NCBI RefSeq assembly: GCF_019649055.1
Contig: NW_026570513.1
Span: 1-64,000, forward strand
Direction: 5' to 3'
Length of the DNA stretch: 64,000 bases
Source: Paramacrobiotus metropolitanus
Taxonomy: Eukaryota > Tardigrada > Eutardigrada > Parachela > Macrobiotidae
Shown here: positions 9,968 through 22,677 of the stretch, one piece after another
How positions within the stretch are numbered: the stretch's first letter is position 1
Layout of the letters: each line of letters opens with the position of its first letter
The notes under the pieces: generated by a model
Told to the model about the DNA's origin: nothing
The model's database searches: none
The model's input: only the letters and a program-made list of their open reading frames with translations
Position numbers and translations under genes: made by a program

Positions 9968-12921
9968 GCAGCGATACCAGTGATGGAATTGAATAGCCAA
10001 CTGTCGGTTGGGATCACGGCGGAACTACAGATGCAGCCGTGAGGCCCTACAGAGTACAGGCAGCCCAAACGGTGCGCCAGGATATGCGACCCGGATAAGT
10101 GTGCGCGTAAACAGAGAGGCCAGGGCATTTAGGTCAAAATATCGAGTGATTCGTGTGGACGACTACGAGTTCGAGGATGTAAGTTGTCCGTTTTCCGTCA
10201 TGTTATTTCGTTAGTAATGCAACACATATAGTTATGTTAACAAGTAACCTTATAACTTGACTGACGCAAAAGTGACACACGCTAATGAGCTGCATATCTG
10301 GACAGTGCAATCTAACTGCAGAAAATTTGGACGGAACACGTAACATTCCTATTTACTGAACGCCAGAGCAGACGACTTTCCATCTAATTAGGCAGCATCA
10401 TCAAAAAGGTTCTATGGAACCGGTTTACCCGGTGACATAGAAATCAGTTAAATACTAAATTAATTTAAAGGCCCCCGATGTATCGATACGAATTAACCAT
10501 CACTGCTTGATTATCATTTATATTGGACAAATTTAATGGTAGCAAAATTTTTCCTTGTTTAGATCTTGCCAGCGGATACTGACGAATTGACGCGACAAAT
10601 CTTCCAAAGATAAAACCGTGTTCAATTTACTTGGTGAATTGCAAGGTCAATATCGCTTCGAACGTGTGGGCTTTTGACTCGCGTGCGGTCTTTGACATTT
10701 TGTCGTATTATGAGTCAGTTGTTTGCTGACTGTGGAAGTTTAGTGACGTCCACTTGGTCGGTATTCAGGTATTTTAACCTAATTTGGAGGATCATTTGAA
10801 TCATTTGCGCATTGTATTTGGTAAACATTTTACATGCAGTGTGCTGCTTGCGGATACAAATTTCTTTGCGGTGTTTGAATGCAAACGGTGTTCGGGTTGC
10901 GTGGAGTATGGGATTCCCTAAAACGATTTTTTCGTGATGAAACAATTCGCGAAAGATCCGTGTCCCAGAATAAGCGGTGCGTAGCTCCTTGTAATACTAT
11001 TCTGACTTCCATTTTTGACATGTATAAAGAAAGCCGTTCGATGTTCAGTTCAAGCGGAAGCTTCTATGAGAGAAAAACTAACCGGAAAGCTTGCTTGCAT
11101 CACGATGTGAGCATGCACTTATCATAAAAACGTGTGATAAGCAACTGTCCCTATCAGGTCACTTTTCTCATGACTATAATTTTTCTTTCTTACTGTCTCC
11201 AGAACAGCGACCAATGCTTCGCGTGGCCTCACATTGCTCACTCATCCAACATCGACACTGCTGGTCCAAAGGTGACAGTGTAAACAGGGTTGCCTGTCAT
11301 ACTCGTCGGTGGCCAATCTTCTCCGGATTTTTAAATATAGATACACAAAATTACCAAAATTTTTTGACGTTGAATATAGTGTTGTTGCAACCAGCCACTG
11401 CGTGTTTGGATAGGTGGCGCTATTTTGGGCAACCAATTGCGGTGACCATCAGTTGGCCTGACGGGGACGTCGAGGCGGTTGAGGCGGATTGCGTAAGGCC
11501 GTTATTTACAGGCTATCGATAGCCAGTTGACTGCAGGAGGAGGCTGTGGTTGACTATCTACAAGACATTTCGGAATTTTATGTAAGGAATCGACGCTTCT
11601 CTGCAATAATAGTTGTAGGATGACCGCGAATGGTAATGATTCCACACGAATGTTGCAGAGCGTGTCCGTCCTATATTCTTCAACTGTCTCTGACCAAAAG
11701 GAGGAAAACAGAGGCCTTGTTGTTCGGGACGGCAGCCTCATTTCGGTATTATGTCCTGTCACAATATCGTAACAGTGAAAGTTGCCGATATCGACTTCTC
11801 CAAGGTAAACATGAAAACATCACCCATGAGCAGCGGAAGTTCGGAACAAATTAGGGGCATTATTAAGGAATGTTATTGCGGACTGGGATGTATGGTCAGA
11901 TGGAATTTGCTGACTCATAAACCTAATTTGAAAGCTGAAGCGGAACCATTGTAAAGTTCGCCGCTTGGCAAAACGCCGACGCGTTTAAGATTAAACGATC
12001 CCAGCAAAGCAACGCTATCAGCTTGTTTCAGAGCTGGTAAAATACCATGAATGTCTGATTGTGACCTACTACTTATTGCGAAGGCAATGTCGCAAGACTA
12101 AGTCCGCGAGACAGTGTACAGTTGTATCACTTGGTCTGTAAAACAGATCGCTTTAATTAAGTTGAATAGTTGTAAAACATATATTCGTCTCTCTGAGCAC
12201 TGGAAAGACGAAACACCTACGAAAAAATCTAGCAAATATTACCGCTAAAAATAGAGATCAACCGGAAATTTTAAAGGTTAAACAAAAACTATCACAACAA
12301 ACGGAATAATCGACAGGTGCCGTCCGTAAGAATAAAACTCCACCATAATATGGCCATTGTCGGCTTCGTCTTTGTCGGATGCCACATTTTCGGTATTGAT
12401 TTTCCGTTTAAAAGCGTTTAAAAGTTTTAGATTGATTTAGATGACAATTTAAAGGACAAATTCTGTTTTTCAACTGGTGGCATGATTATGAACGCTTGCG
12501 GCAGACTAATAAGGAAATACAGTTGTAGATCTATGGATAGTCATCTCGGCTGTAATTTGGATTCCCGTTTGACACTGTACTTAACAACTGTACAGACGCT
12601 ATGCTCTTGCAAAAGAAAAACAGGCACTCAAAACGTCCAGTAGTCGCTGAATTCTGGTGCAGATGTAAAAGAATCATTATGTGTATGGAGTTAGCAGCGA
12701 GTCGCGACTGGGAAAACGATAATCGATAGGGCAGCTAGCAGCTGGTAGATGGAATAGAATTTTGCTCCCCAATGGCACGGCGTATCAGCTACGTGAAACT
12801 CCATATCAAATCTTTGATAGTGTATACAATAAAACCCCAATATCGCTTTTCAAGCGATCTTGTTAGCTGGTAAAAAATCGCCTAGAATGACCTCTGGCAA
12901 CAATAATGTCATTGTCGAAGC
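9968..12921. other. No gene recognised
   Basis: About 3 kb with short ORFs on both strands (the longest is 143 codons at 11091-11522, +). None starts with clear context or shows a motif. Confidence 0.45.
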
Positions 12922-13215
12922 TTGCGCCGTGCAAAACTTTTAAAGCCTCTTATACTTTTATGCAATCCTTTTCTCAGTTCGTACGTGCGGCAGTTCCTTT
13001 GTCTTGGGACGATGCGCGCAAAGCGCACGTGCTGTCCAATAATCTCTAGGGTTCAGCTAAAAATTTTGTTTGAATCACAATGGGCTATCGATAGTGCGAA
13101 AGAATATCGCGACCGAAGGAACACTCTGAGCAAACTAGACTTACCGAATGACTATAAGCTGAATAAGCGCATTGAACTGGCGAAGAAACTGGTGAAAAAT
13201 GACCAAGTATCATAA
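12922..13215 (+). CDS. Possible ORF with charged helical C-terminus
   Basis: A 97-codon frame with no ATG. The last 40 residues are Lys/Arg/Glu-rich (EYRDRRNTLSKLDL, KRIELAKKLVKND) and look protein-like, while the first half does not. It may be a terminal exon or the remnant of a mobile-element protein. No family was recognised. Confidence 0.2.
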   Translation: MRRAKLLKPLILLCNPFLSSYVRQFLCLGTMRAKRTCCPIISRVQLKILFESQWAIDSAKEYRDRRNTLSKLDLPNDYKLNKRIELAKKLVKNDQVS

Positions 13216-15540
13216 TGGGGCGATTTGCTACACTTGTGTATCGTTATCCGGTAACCGTAGTTAGCATATGGATGCAACGACTGGAAGGAGAAGACACCCT
13301 CTATTTCGCCTAAGAGCGGAGAGTGAGCGCTCGGCATTCTGTGTCATATTAGCACAGACAAAAGCACTGTTCATTTGAATGCGTCAGCCGTTGTGCATTG
13401 CAACAGAAATGACGTCATAAAAATCAGCAAATACCATTAGGCTTTTACTAGCAATTTCAAAGAATTACCCAAGTTTCGATCTTTGCTGGTTTTGAAAGCC
13501 GACCTTCCTAGCCCAAACCGATTTTTACCGTGCTTTTCGCCGTTCTTTGTATAGCTATAAATGGTTAATAGATTATAGAGCCCGTGTCTAAGGCCGCCCA
13601 GGCAGAATGCGGTATTCCATGCCGCTTGTGCTTGTGCAACAAGAAACTACCCGTCTGTGGCCAGGTAAACGCATTGCTAAATACGCGCATCAGGGGCCTG
13701 TGCTCCGAGTTTATTTATGAACAGTAATATATTATATTATCAATGCTATAAATCCTACTAAACCTGGTGAAAATGGCTTCTGTCAGTACTTAAGTTTTTT
13801 TGGAGCATCGCGTGCAGTTTAACAGTGCTATATCCAGAGCGTTACGCGACTGTGGAATACTAACCAGCCAAGCTATATTTTCAGTGCCCAGCCAGAGGTC
13901 CTACAATAAAGTTGCTATGTTCGATAATAAATGCTCCGCTGGAGCAACTACTTTCAGCACTCAAGGAATTATTAATATTATAAATGCTGTTCCCATAGTT
14001 CACCTTGATTTTTTTCATGTTCGCGCTTCCAAGAAAGACGTCCACTGTTGCACGTCATGCGCGAAGTTAATCTCCTCTGGCGACTACACACACTCTACGG
14101 CCTACTACGGTTGCTCCCAAGCTTTGTCCAGTTCTACCGCGAACAATACATATATTTTCCACGAAGGCTAAAGAATTGGCTCACCTGATGCTCAGGCAGC
14201 AGTTAGCTCATTGTTTTTTGTTTCTTCATCATCGTTTTGAGTGCGGTCATTAGGACACATGTTTTCAGTCTTACGTATGCTGTAGTCCGGATTGCTAATA
14301 TTTATTAGGAATACCTAATCTCAAATCTCCTATATCGTCAGTTTAAATTAGCCGGTCAAAATACTCAGGTTATTCAGTGATCTTTGAACTTGCCGCGACC
14401 TCGACTTTATTTTATTCTTAACTTGATGGGGACATCTAAAAGCTCGAGGCGTAATATCCCACACTTTTGCTATACGGCCGCGCAATACTTGCAAACCATT
14501 CCGCCGGGATCACCAAAATGTGCTTTAATGCCAGAAATAAACTGATTCGTGCTTTCGACCCACAGTATTGTAAGATGATGGGACCGCTCTCCGAGATCTC
14601 CGTTGCTTCACTCATGAATGGATCATCTGAGGTTCACATGGCTTTTTCCTGGGCAATATCTCAGTGAAACGTTGAGGGGAATTTGCGGACAATTCCAGTC
14701 TCAAGCTTTCCGTAACTGGCGGTGAAAATCTGCATTTAGTATTGTGTGTGCTTGTCCGTTTATGTGTTGTGACTGATTTTGGTTATGAGGAGCAGGGTGG
14801 TAGTGCGTGATGATCTCGCGCAAGATGTGCATGAATATGTTTAATGGAGGCTTCTCCAGGCTCAGGCTTTGAGGATGAAGAAGACGGCTGTGCGTTACGC
14901 CAGCAAGTTTGCTCCGTTGTAGTGTTGAAAGTTCCCCGTCGCGCACTGTCACGCACGATCGTATCGCGCTCTGTACCAGCAGAGGTAGAGGGCTGGCGAT
15001 CAGCTGGATTATGTCGATTAGCCCGGGAACCAAATGATAACGGCCCAACGTGCGATTGCATCAATCATCCCGCAGCGAGGTCGGCAGAGAATCCTGGGCG
15101 ATATCCCCACGGATGATTCGGCTGCTCGTGCACGCCGTGCGCCCTCATCGCCGCCGGAGATCGCGTGTGTCGTCGCGGTAATCCCTCAGCTCTCTCGGGC
15201 GAAGATTCACGAGACATCATGAATAAGAAATATGATTCGAACTTTTACGTCCGCACTTCGCAACCCTGCCGGATTCTAAAGCTAACTTATTCATAAATAC
15301 TGATCATGCTGCTGATACCGTGAGTTCCTTGGATTCGAACTCCTCAGCCGGTTTGGAAGCGTCGTCGGAGTGCTTCGATGCGGGAGCTGACAGCTTCTCC
15401 GGCACGCCTGTCTGACGCGGTTACGACATCTGTCATATGTACGCTGGCCTTGTCTTCAATTAAGCGCGTCTGGAGCTCTCTGCTAGCATGACCGTCGTAG
15501 GTATCGAACGCCTGTTATATATTGATACTGACTGCATAAT
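13216..15540. other. No gene recognised
   Basis: It holds a 123-codon ORF without ATG (13800-14171, +) and overlapping ORFs at 14.7-15.1 kb on both strands. None has motifs or splice support. Confidence 0.45.
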
Positions 15541-15944
15541 TACGTTGGAGAGACCCGGCCTTCCAAGCCTCCCCGTGGGCGAATTCCGGAAAAGTTAAAC
15601 CAGAAACTGTTGACGACAGAATCACTTTGGCTTTTTACTGCGGGCCGAAAATGTGCGCATTCCGTACCGGTAAAGGAGTGTCCTTGTCTAAAGCGAAGGG
15701 GATAACAACAAATGGAAGAAACATCGATTTGATCACACCAGGACTGATAGAAGAGATGGCTATGGATCCAGAAAGAATTCAATATTTTTTGAAACATATG
15801 AAATGCTAGACAATTGACCTCCGGGATATATTTCCATATGACAGCATATTTGAATAAAATAAAGAAATTGCCGGAAGAAAGTATACAAGCATATTTCGCA
15901 GATAGGTAGAGGTTGGAAGAACAATACATAGCCAACGATGTCAC

Positions 15945-16330
15945 AGTAGTACGATTCATATGTTCAACGAGGCCTTGGCTTTGCGGATGATAACTGGTCG
16001 AACAGTTATGTACCGTTCCGGTCAAAAAAAAAGAATATTCTGAACTAATTCACTGCAAAATCCGGAGCGCCTGTCGGTTCCTAAGTGCCGAGGGGCGCCA
16101 AAACGACAAACACTCAGCGTTTTCTGTTCGAACGGCTTTCGCGCAACAAAATTCGTAACTTGTTCAATAGCAACAATTAAATACTTCTTAGCGTTTTTTG
16201 ATTTTCTAAATGAACCTACATGATCCATCTGCCACCTTTGGCAGACTTGATAGACAGGAATAGGCTGCAGTAGGCCATATGCGCCGGCTTTCCTATTTTG
16301 TTCTTATATGTTAAGCAGTCCAGACATGTT
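15945..16330 (-). pseudogene. Ty3/gypsy integrase fragment
   Basis: Three minus-strand frames cover the end of the zinc-binding module and the catalytic core. These are TTCLDCLTYKNKIGKPAHM (about 16330-16270), GGRWIMDHVGSFRKSKNAKKYLIVAIEQVTNF (about 16240-16150; the first catalytic Asp is in MDHVG), then a decayed TDRRSGF version of the second Asp motif. A last frame has SYHPQSQGLVEHMNRT (about 15990-15945), which carries the catalytic Glu. At least two frameshifts separate them. No flanking LTR was recognised. Confidence 0.85.
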
Positions 16331-16750
16331 GTCGAAATCCTCCAACTCCAGCTGAAAAGTATGGTGAAGCCATTGCAAAATTTCCTGTTGAGTGAGCACA
16401 TAACGAGCGTGGTATAAACTTGCTTGGACAGCGCAGCGAAGCTTGCCGTAACTGTTCACCAACTTCTCCTTTTGGTTCTCTAGCACATCTTCTGCCACTT
16501 CCAGCCCAAAGCGCCCGTCGCAAACCGTCTTCTCGAGTAAGATGCCACGATTTATACTGTCTTCTAGGAAGATTCGCACCCGACTTAGAGTAAATTCTTT
16601 GTGCGCTTCCTCCAAATATTGTTGAACGCTGGGGATGTCCACATAGCAGCCATCAATGTCCACTTCCAGAAGACAAACCCGAACTGCGGTTGCTTTGCTG
16701 CTTGTGTTCCTATGGTCTCTTCCTGCGATGATCTCTTGTCGTTTATTCAA
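16304..16750 (-). CDS. Hypothetical ORF, possibly an exon (about 148 aa)
   Basis: A long open minus-strand frame without ATG just upstream of the integrase remnant, overlapping its first bases in another frame. It is acidic-helical (VDIPSVQQYLEEAHKEF, LENQKEKLVNSYGKLRCAV, VLTQQEILQWLHHTFQ). It could be retroelement sequence preceding the integrase or an unrelated exon. No family was recognised. Confidence 0.3.
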   Translation of the reverse strand: MNKRQEIIAGRDHRNTSSKATAVRVCLLEVDIDGCYVDIPSVQQYLEEAHKEFTLSRVRIFLEDSINRGILLEKTVCDGRFGLEVAEDVLENQKEKLVNSYGKLRCAVQASLYHARYVLTQQEILQWLHHTFQLELEDFDNMSGLLNI

Positions 16751-18077
16751 GCAAATTTTCTTCTTCTTTCAAACAAAAAGGACCGTGAAATATTTCAACG
16801 TTCTCGTCTGTGTCGTTAAGCTCGAAATATTCGCCAAAAAAATTACTTCACCGACGCTGCATTCAGGGAATGCGTCTCTCTGGAAACTCTTCGAAAAGAT
16901 GTATGCAGTCAACCACGGTTTTCGTTGTTTTATCAAGCAGTAGCTTGAGACCCAAAGGTTCTTAATAAAAGCTTGTTTGTGGTCAGTTGCTGTATGTAAT
17001 AGGCATAAACGGCTGTCATGAAAGCAGATCCGTAAAACGTAAATACAAAAACAGTACAGAAGACGTTTAAAATATTCTTAACCAAATGCTTGCATAATTT
17101 TTGAAACCATCCTGTTCGAAATCCTGTATGCGTAATACAGAAACTTTCAGGCTGCTTTTATTCTCCCCTGTACTTCATATTCGCTCAATCTAAATGCGTA
17201 CTTTTTGAGAAATGGTTCTTTCATCAGCTCGGAACGGGTTCTGCTGTCACATCGGCCCGATAGTGCGTATGACCTGGTACATGGATGCTGCTCCGCACAA
17301 TCCCAGAACATAAGTCGGCTTATCCGACACCATCGTCGATCACGTGAACCAAGGAGAATGGATTAGAACAGCGAGCCGATGTTCTGTATCGAATTTGACA
17401 ATCGTCGCAAATGATACAAACGTATAATTAAAACGTTCAGTTGGAACGCTGGAAAGCTCGATATTCGTAGAACAACAACTGCGAGTGTGTATGTGTGTTG
17501 ATGTTTGTTATATAGAAATTAGCCCAGCATGAACCTGTAGCACATTTGCTCTTTGCAGCGTAATACATATGTATCCGTAATTGCTGCCGCAATATACGAC
17601 TGTCGGTCACATTTACGAATGGTCGATCTTCCTTTTTTTAGTCGCAAAGTCCACCTACGCCGCTCTGTATACGAGAGTGTCCGTCATCGAAGAACATTCT
17701 ACATTCCGGCTGTGTCACAAGGGCAATTCGATACCCCCGTGATTTTCTAGGTTTTCCCTACTGCGGAAAAGAACGGGACACGACAAATTCACTTTTGTTA
17801 CGTCTCCCAGCAGATTTACTGCTCCGCATCAGAAGAAAAGCTAAAAAATATAGAAAATGGCAGAAAAGCAAAAAACAAGAATGATTTCCAAGTCGTCGTG
17901 CACGCATCATCCCACCGACTTTTAACGTAACAGCCATCCGTTACACAACATGACACATCCTCCCTCGGTGGGAAAAGGGCTGCCCTCAGCCCGTACAAAT
18001 TAACAGAAAGCAAACAAGAAAAAGTATCACTCCCAAATGGATAAAATGCAGTGGTACTTGTAAAAGAAAGAGACAAA
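16751..18077. other. No gene recognised
   Basis: Only short ORFs. The region probably includes the promoter side of the following four-exon gene. Confidence 0.45.
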
Positions 18078-18228
18078 ATGGAAGAAAGTACCCAGAGGTT
18101 GTGCTTACTGAAACAGGCTACTCAGAACAGTCCAATGGAAAGTCATACGGATCCGTCGGCTCCGCAGTTCCGTGGTCGTGGATGAGGAAGAGGTGGAAGA
18201 TGGGGTGGCCGTGGTGGTGCAGGACGGC

Positions 18229-19744
18229 ATGTTAGGAGCGGGCAACGTTTTGCCGGCTGCGGCCGGTGATCTGCAGGGAGCGGCCGGTGGTCCGGTTGTC
18301 GCCGGCGATGGTGCGCTGGCAGCGGCCGGTGGACTCATGGGTAATGGTGGTGTGATTAATCAACCGAACGATGGACTGGCAGCTGCTACTCTGGCCGAGG
18401 GAGCTCATGCGGGGCCAGCGAGCTCGGGGAACCCGGCAGAGCGCGAAGGACTCCGCGGCGGCAACGGTGCCGATATCGAAGCCGGTATGAGCGCTGAAGC
18501 ATGCGCTGTCGAAGCCGGCGGCCGCCGCAACCCAGAGGACGAAGAAGGACCGTCTGGCGAAGTGATTGTCGCCAATACCGCACCGGTTTCGGAAGCCGGT
18601 AGCAGCAACGCTGGGTGCAGCACCGCAACAAACACCGGACAGTTGCTGCCGATTATCCGCGATTTGCCGCTTTTACGTGGGCGCAACGGAGAGCGAGTGG
18701 GTTTATTAAAACTTTATTTTTTACTGTGGTTTATTATTAGTATTTTATTTTAAATTAATTTAATTTTCGGTTACAGTAAAGTTTGCCTGATGTAAACACT
18801 ATTAAATTTATCAGTAGTTAACGGACAGTTTTGTTATTCGACGTTATGTTACTGATTTTATCATATGTACTTATATTTCATATTTATTATCTTAATTTAT
18901 TTTAAATTTTTTATATTTGCTACAGCAAGCGAGTGCGGTTTCTCCTTAGTAGTAATATCTGCTTGTACGGTTTTTAAAGTTAATCGAACACTCTCGTTCA
19001 GAAGGGTTTTTGCAAAAGCAGTATTACAAAATTATTTAAGAATTTTCTGCCTTAGTTAATTTCAACTTTTTTCAATTGTCAAATAAATTTTTTCGGTTTA
19101 TAAAAAATGAAAGCATGAAAGCTGCTCTGTTTCAAATTAATTTTATTTCTCGCGTGGATGTTGCAGAAATTTCACATCCTGGATATCTTCAATGAGACGG
19201 TAGAGAGTATGCACTGGGCGTTTGATTCGTCCAATCAGCGGCGATACGCCCGCGATATTTACAAGATGATGGTAAAAATTTATTGTTCGGCTGATATTTC
19301 TGGTTGTCGACATCTGATCACTGGTTGTGCTTTCAGCCTCAAATTTTTGAGTATGTGACAAAGAAATGGGAGAATATTCAGGATGCGGCGCTCCATGCCC
19401 GCCGTGTGCATCCCGTTCAAGCTGATGTGGACCTGCACGGCATGATCGACCCAACGGAATGCTTCCTGAAGAGCGTTAAGCAGCCCAAGGTGACAGCATT
19501 ATTAAGACCTTATTCAGCGTTTATTAAATTACTTATTAAGATCATATTGTCTTGCATATTTATTAAAATATTTGGTTATCGAATCATTCAATAAAGAATT
19601 TACCAAAGTAACTTTTGCTTGTTTCTGTAGGGAGAGCGGGCGCGTGGTAACGACGCTACGACATCTGGTTATGGCGAGGACATTGTGGAGAACAGCGATT
19701 CGGATAAAGAAAATCATACCGGACGTAAAAAAGCCAAGCAGTAA
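18229..19744 (+). CDS. Four-exon gene of unknown function (about 279 aa)
   Basis: Spliced model: 18229-18696, 19167-19271, 19337-19489, 19631-19744. All junctions are GT...AG and all are phase 0, so the frame stays open to the TAA. Exon 1 is GC-rich and codes a low-complexity Gly/Ala/Glu segment. Exons 2 and 3 code a conserved-looking globular part (ILDIFNETVESMHWAFD, IFEYVTKKWENIQDAALHAR, MIDPTECFLKSV). Exon 4 is a polar tail ending in a nuclear-localisation-like RKKAKQ. The start is uncertain. An upstream ATG at 18078 opens another frame with an RGG-like run (FRGRG...GRGGRWGGRGG) broken by a TGA, so an earlier exon or a frameshift is possible. No family was recognised. The splicing consistency and poly(A) signal suggest a host gene. 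Confidence 0.65.
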
Positions 19745-20109
19745 GGCGGGAGTTATCGCGTGAAGAGATGGTGTGCGGACGGACTGAAAGATTTGCAGTT
19801 GGAATGTTTTGTTTTAGTGACGCAGTAATATTTTTTACTTTTTTTAACTGCAGTAAAGATACGGTTTGCCAGTTTTATGCAGTCGGGTATTTTTGCTTTT
19901 ACCGACCTTTTCACCTGCGACTAATGTTAGGCTGTTTTCGGAGTGGACGGATTTTTTTCGCTTATACGCCACTGAATGTACCCGTTTATTAGGAAGTGGT
20001 GTGTTGACGGCGTGAAGGATGTGTTTTGATTTCCGTGGTTTTTTCTTTGACTTGCTGATTGTTGATGAAGCACTCAAATGCTGTGCTGATTATTGAATAA
20101 TTGTTCTCG

Positions 20110-20115
20110 AATAAA
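20110..20115 (+). terminator. Poly(A) signal AATAAA
   Basis: AATAAA about 365 bases after the stop codon of the four-exon gene, followed by a GT-containing stretch. Plausible cleavage signal for that gene. Confidence 0.5.
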
Positions 20116-21577
20116 ATTCAATTAAGTAGTGCTGAAATGTGCGTCGCAAATAAAACCGCGCGCTTTCCTTATTGTACGGCCGTTAGCGTTTTCCGAGCTT
20201 CACACCCAAATGCGCTTTTGGTGGTACACCAAAATGCGCTTTGGGCGCCGCACATCCTGCGTCACATTTAGCGATAGACCGTTGTAGTGGTACCGTGCCG
20301 CTGGCGCGGCACATACAGCGGAACGCGGGGTGGTGCTCGTCAGCTTCGCCCAATAGACCCACTAACTACTCACAACATTTCAATTACCGTTTTTAAATCA
20401 ATCCATTACCTTTTAAACAAAGCGTCAGCAAAGCAGAAATAGAATGCAGCCAGTCAGCCACAAAACCCGCCGACGACAATTGCCGTAAACTACAAGCCAT
20501 CGCTAACGCTTTATCAAACGCCGGACAGACGTTTGTTAAAGCGAACTGGTATCAGGCGTTCTTCTTTGACAGCGGTTCCAGGTTTCTACAGATCTTTGAT
20601 CATCTCTGAAGAGTGGCGACATGAATGCCCAAAAAAATTCCTCGAAGGTAACTCTACTTCAATCTGGTATCTTGCATTTCGATTTCCCTGAAAGATTGGA
20701 CCCGGTTCCTGAACTGTTCCACTATGTAAATGCTGCATATGAAGAAACCTTCTGAGTGTAATATAAGAACTCTTTATATATGTCTTGTATTGCCCTTTTG
20801 CCTGGAAATCACCAGCCAGCTTTTTATGGTTCACGTCAGTTGCGGAAATTGTTGCTGATCATTTTAGACAAGAAGCCTCAAACTGTCCTACAATCAAAAA
20901 TCTGGTGCCGTTGAGCCGAGCTCCAACAGTTTGAGAGATTGTCGACTTCTTCGACTTTGGCATAACTGTGAAATGTTGCGAACGCAAAGTTGGTGGAATT
21001 GACGAGTTGCCCTTACTCGAGCTTAGATTTGCCTATAGCGCGCCGCTAAAAAAATATAATTTTTTAACTCCACGGAGAACTGGGAAACTTTTATGCCATA
21101 GCATAAAAATTATCCAAATCTGGAAAGACAACGTTTAAAGTGCGTGACGAACGAAACTGAGTACAGTACAATTTGGTCCCTAGTAACAAGAATGAACGCA
21201 ATTGCAAGAAATGATCACAATTGCTTTATATAACATATAGTGCAGCCTAATTTATAGCGTATGCTGGCTTCTTCGCGTTTAACGCCTTGTTCGATCACTT
21301 TCAGCAGCTCGCAGCGACGCATGCATATCAACGCCCATACGGCCATTCGTTTATGACGGTAGAGTAGTCTAGTTCCAGCACAGTTTGGGACCGACAGGTG
21401 ATTTCGGGACGGCAATATTGCGTCCCGTGAAGGACGTTAACATTTCACCGTAGCAGTTTTGCATACGGCGAATTTCAAAAATGAAATAAAACTATCACTT
21501 GGAAATAAAACATATATTCATATCATTAAGCAGATGGAACGTTTGGAAAGCCAACCTTTCTTACGGTCAAGCGTTGC
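20116..21577. other. No gene recognised
   Basis: A short motif AAATGCGCTTT(T/G)GG is repeated at about 20210 and 20230. Otherwise no gene or repeat is supported. Confidence 0.45.
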
Positions 21578-21909
21578 TTGAATAAATTTAGCTTCACAAA
21601 TGTAGTTCGCAAAGGCTTCCAGAAGCTTCTCTTGCTAAATACTGTTCATATGGTCGTATGTCGGGTCACAGTCTTGACAACTGCCGCCGACGCACGCACT
21701 CTCAAGCGAACGGTTTTAATATTAATCAATGCACATTTTGTGGGCGGCTTGGCCACACTGAGAACGAGTGTCATATTGAAAGTCTACAACTTCCTGCTCG
21801 TGATAACTATAATATTACTAATTATATTAATCCTAATATCGCTACCTGCTTTTACTACAATCAGCATGGACACACCACCCGATACTGTCTAGTAATAATA
21901 ATCATATAA
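21578..21909 (+). pseudogene. Retrotransposon Gag fragment with zinc knuckles
   Basis: In the frame of 21658-21909 there is a canonical CX2CX4HX4C knuckle (CTFCGRLGHTENEC). It is preceded by a degenerate one (SGHSLDNC, with its first Cys pair altered) and followed by another (CFYYNQHGHTTRYC). Arrays of such knuckles bind RNA in retroelement Gag proteins. No capsid domain or pol is adjacent, so this is a remnant. Confidence 0.7.
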
Positions 21910-22677
21910 ATCCCACATTAGAAATACTTCTTTTCCTTCAAAAAATGCTTATAATCTAACCATTGGCATTACGCTAAAATATTACTGGTTCAAATTGCCC
22001 AGTAAAATCACCTGCCGGCAACGTCTCAGTGTAGGTTAGACTAATTTAGGGGATGGCACCTTCGTCTGGCCAGTAGAGCTCATTTTAAGTAGCGTAGGCC
22101 ACTGCGTGTTCTAGTTTGCTGTCGGGGTCGAGTTCTACGACAACGCATCCGATACCAACACCGGAGGCGTCGGTGTGAATTTCGACCTAGAGTTTGGGAT
22201 TATAGTGTCTAGAGCCTGGAATAAAAATCACCTCTACCGTAACACTCATAGTCGTCCTCTGGATAAACAAGAATGACGGTTTCTTTGGATACACATAATT
22301 GATAATTATGGCATTATGTATTATTTACTACGCGTAACACGCAATGCCTGTTAGTGTCTGCCAGTGTTTGCATTTCTTGCATTTCTTGTTTATTATGACA
22401 GTGTCTGCATTTCTTGTTTTGCTGCGTTCCTTGGGCTAACTGTGCCCGAAGTCCTTCAAAATCGTTGAATTCGAACACCAACGCTTTTTTGGCGATTTCA
22501 GGTAAATTCACCAAAGGTCTATATGTACCATGATGACACAGTAAAAATTAAGTAAAGCGGCCTGCAAAAGATCGCTAATGGTTGTCCGAACAAAGAAAAT
22601 CTGACAATAATTAAAAGTAAGTGAATATACAGTGTATACCTCGTCCAAGGAGTACGTAACTATATTTCTTTAAACAG
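21910..22677. other. No gene recognised
   Basis: May hold the 5' end of the Polinton and the first exon or intron of its polymerase. A polypyrimidine tract plus TAAACAG at about 22660-22677 looks like a splice acceptor. No terminal inverted repeat was found here. Confidence 0.4.

Noticed and set aside
15325-15350. B-box-like sequence on the minus strand (GAGTTCGAATCC)
   Set aside because: No cloverleaf could be drawn from the flanks.
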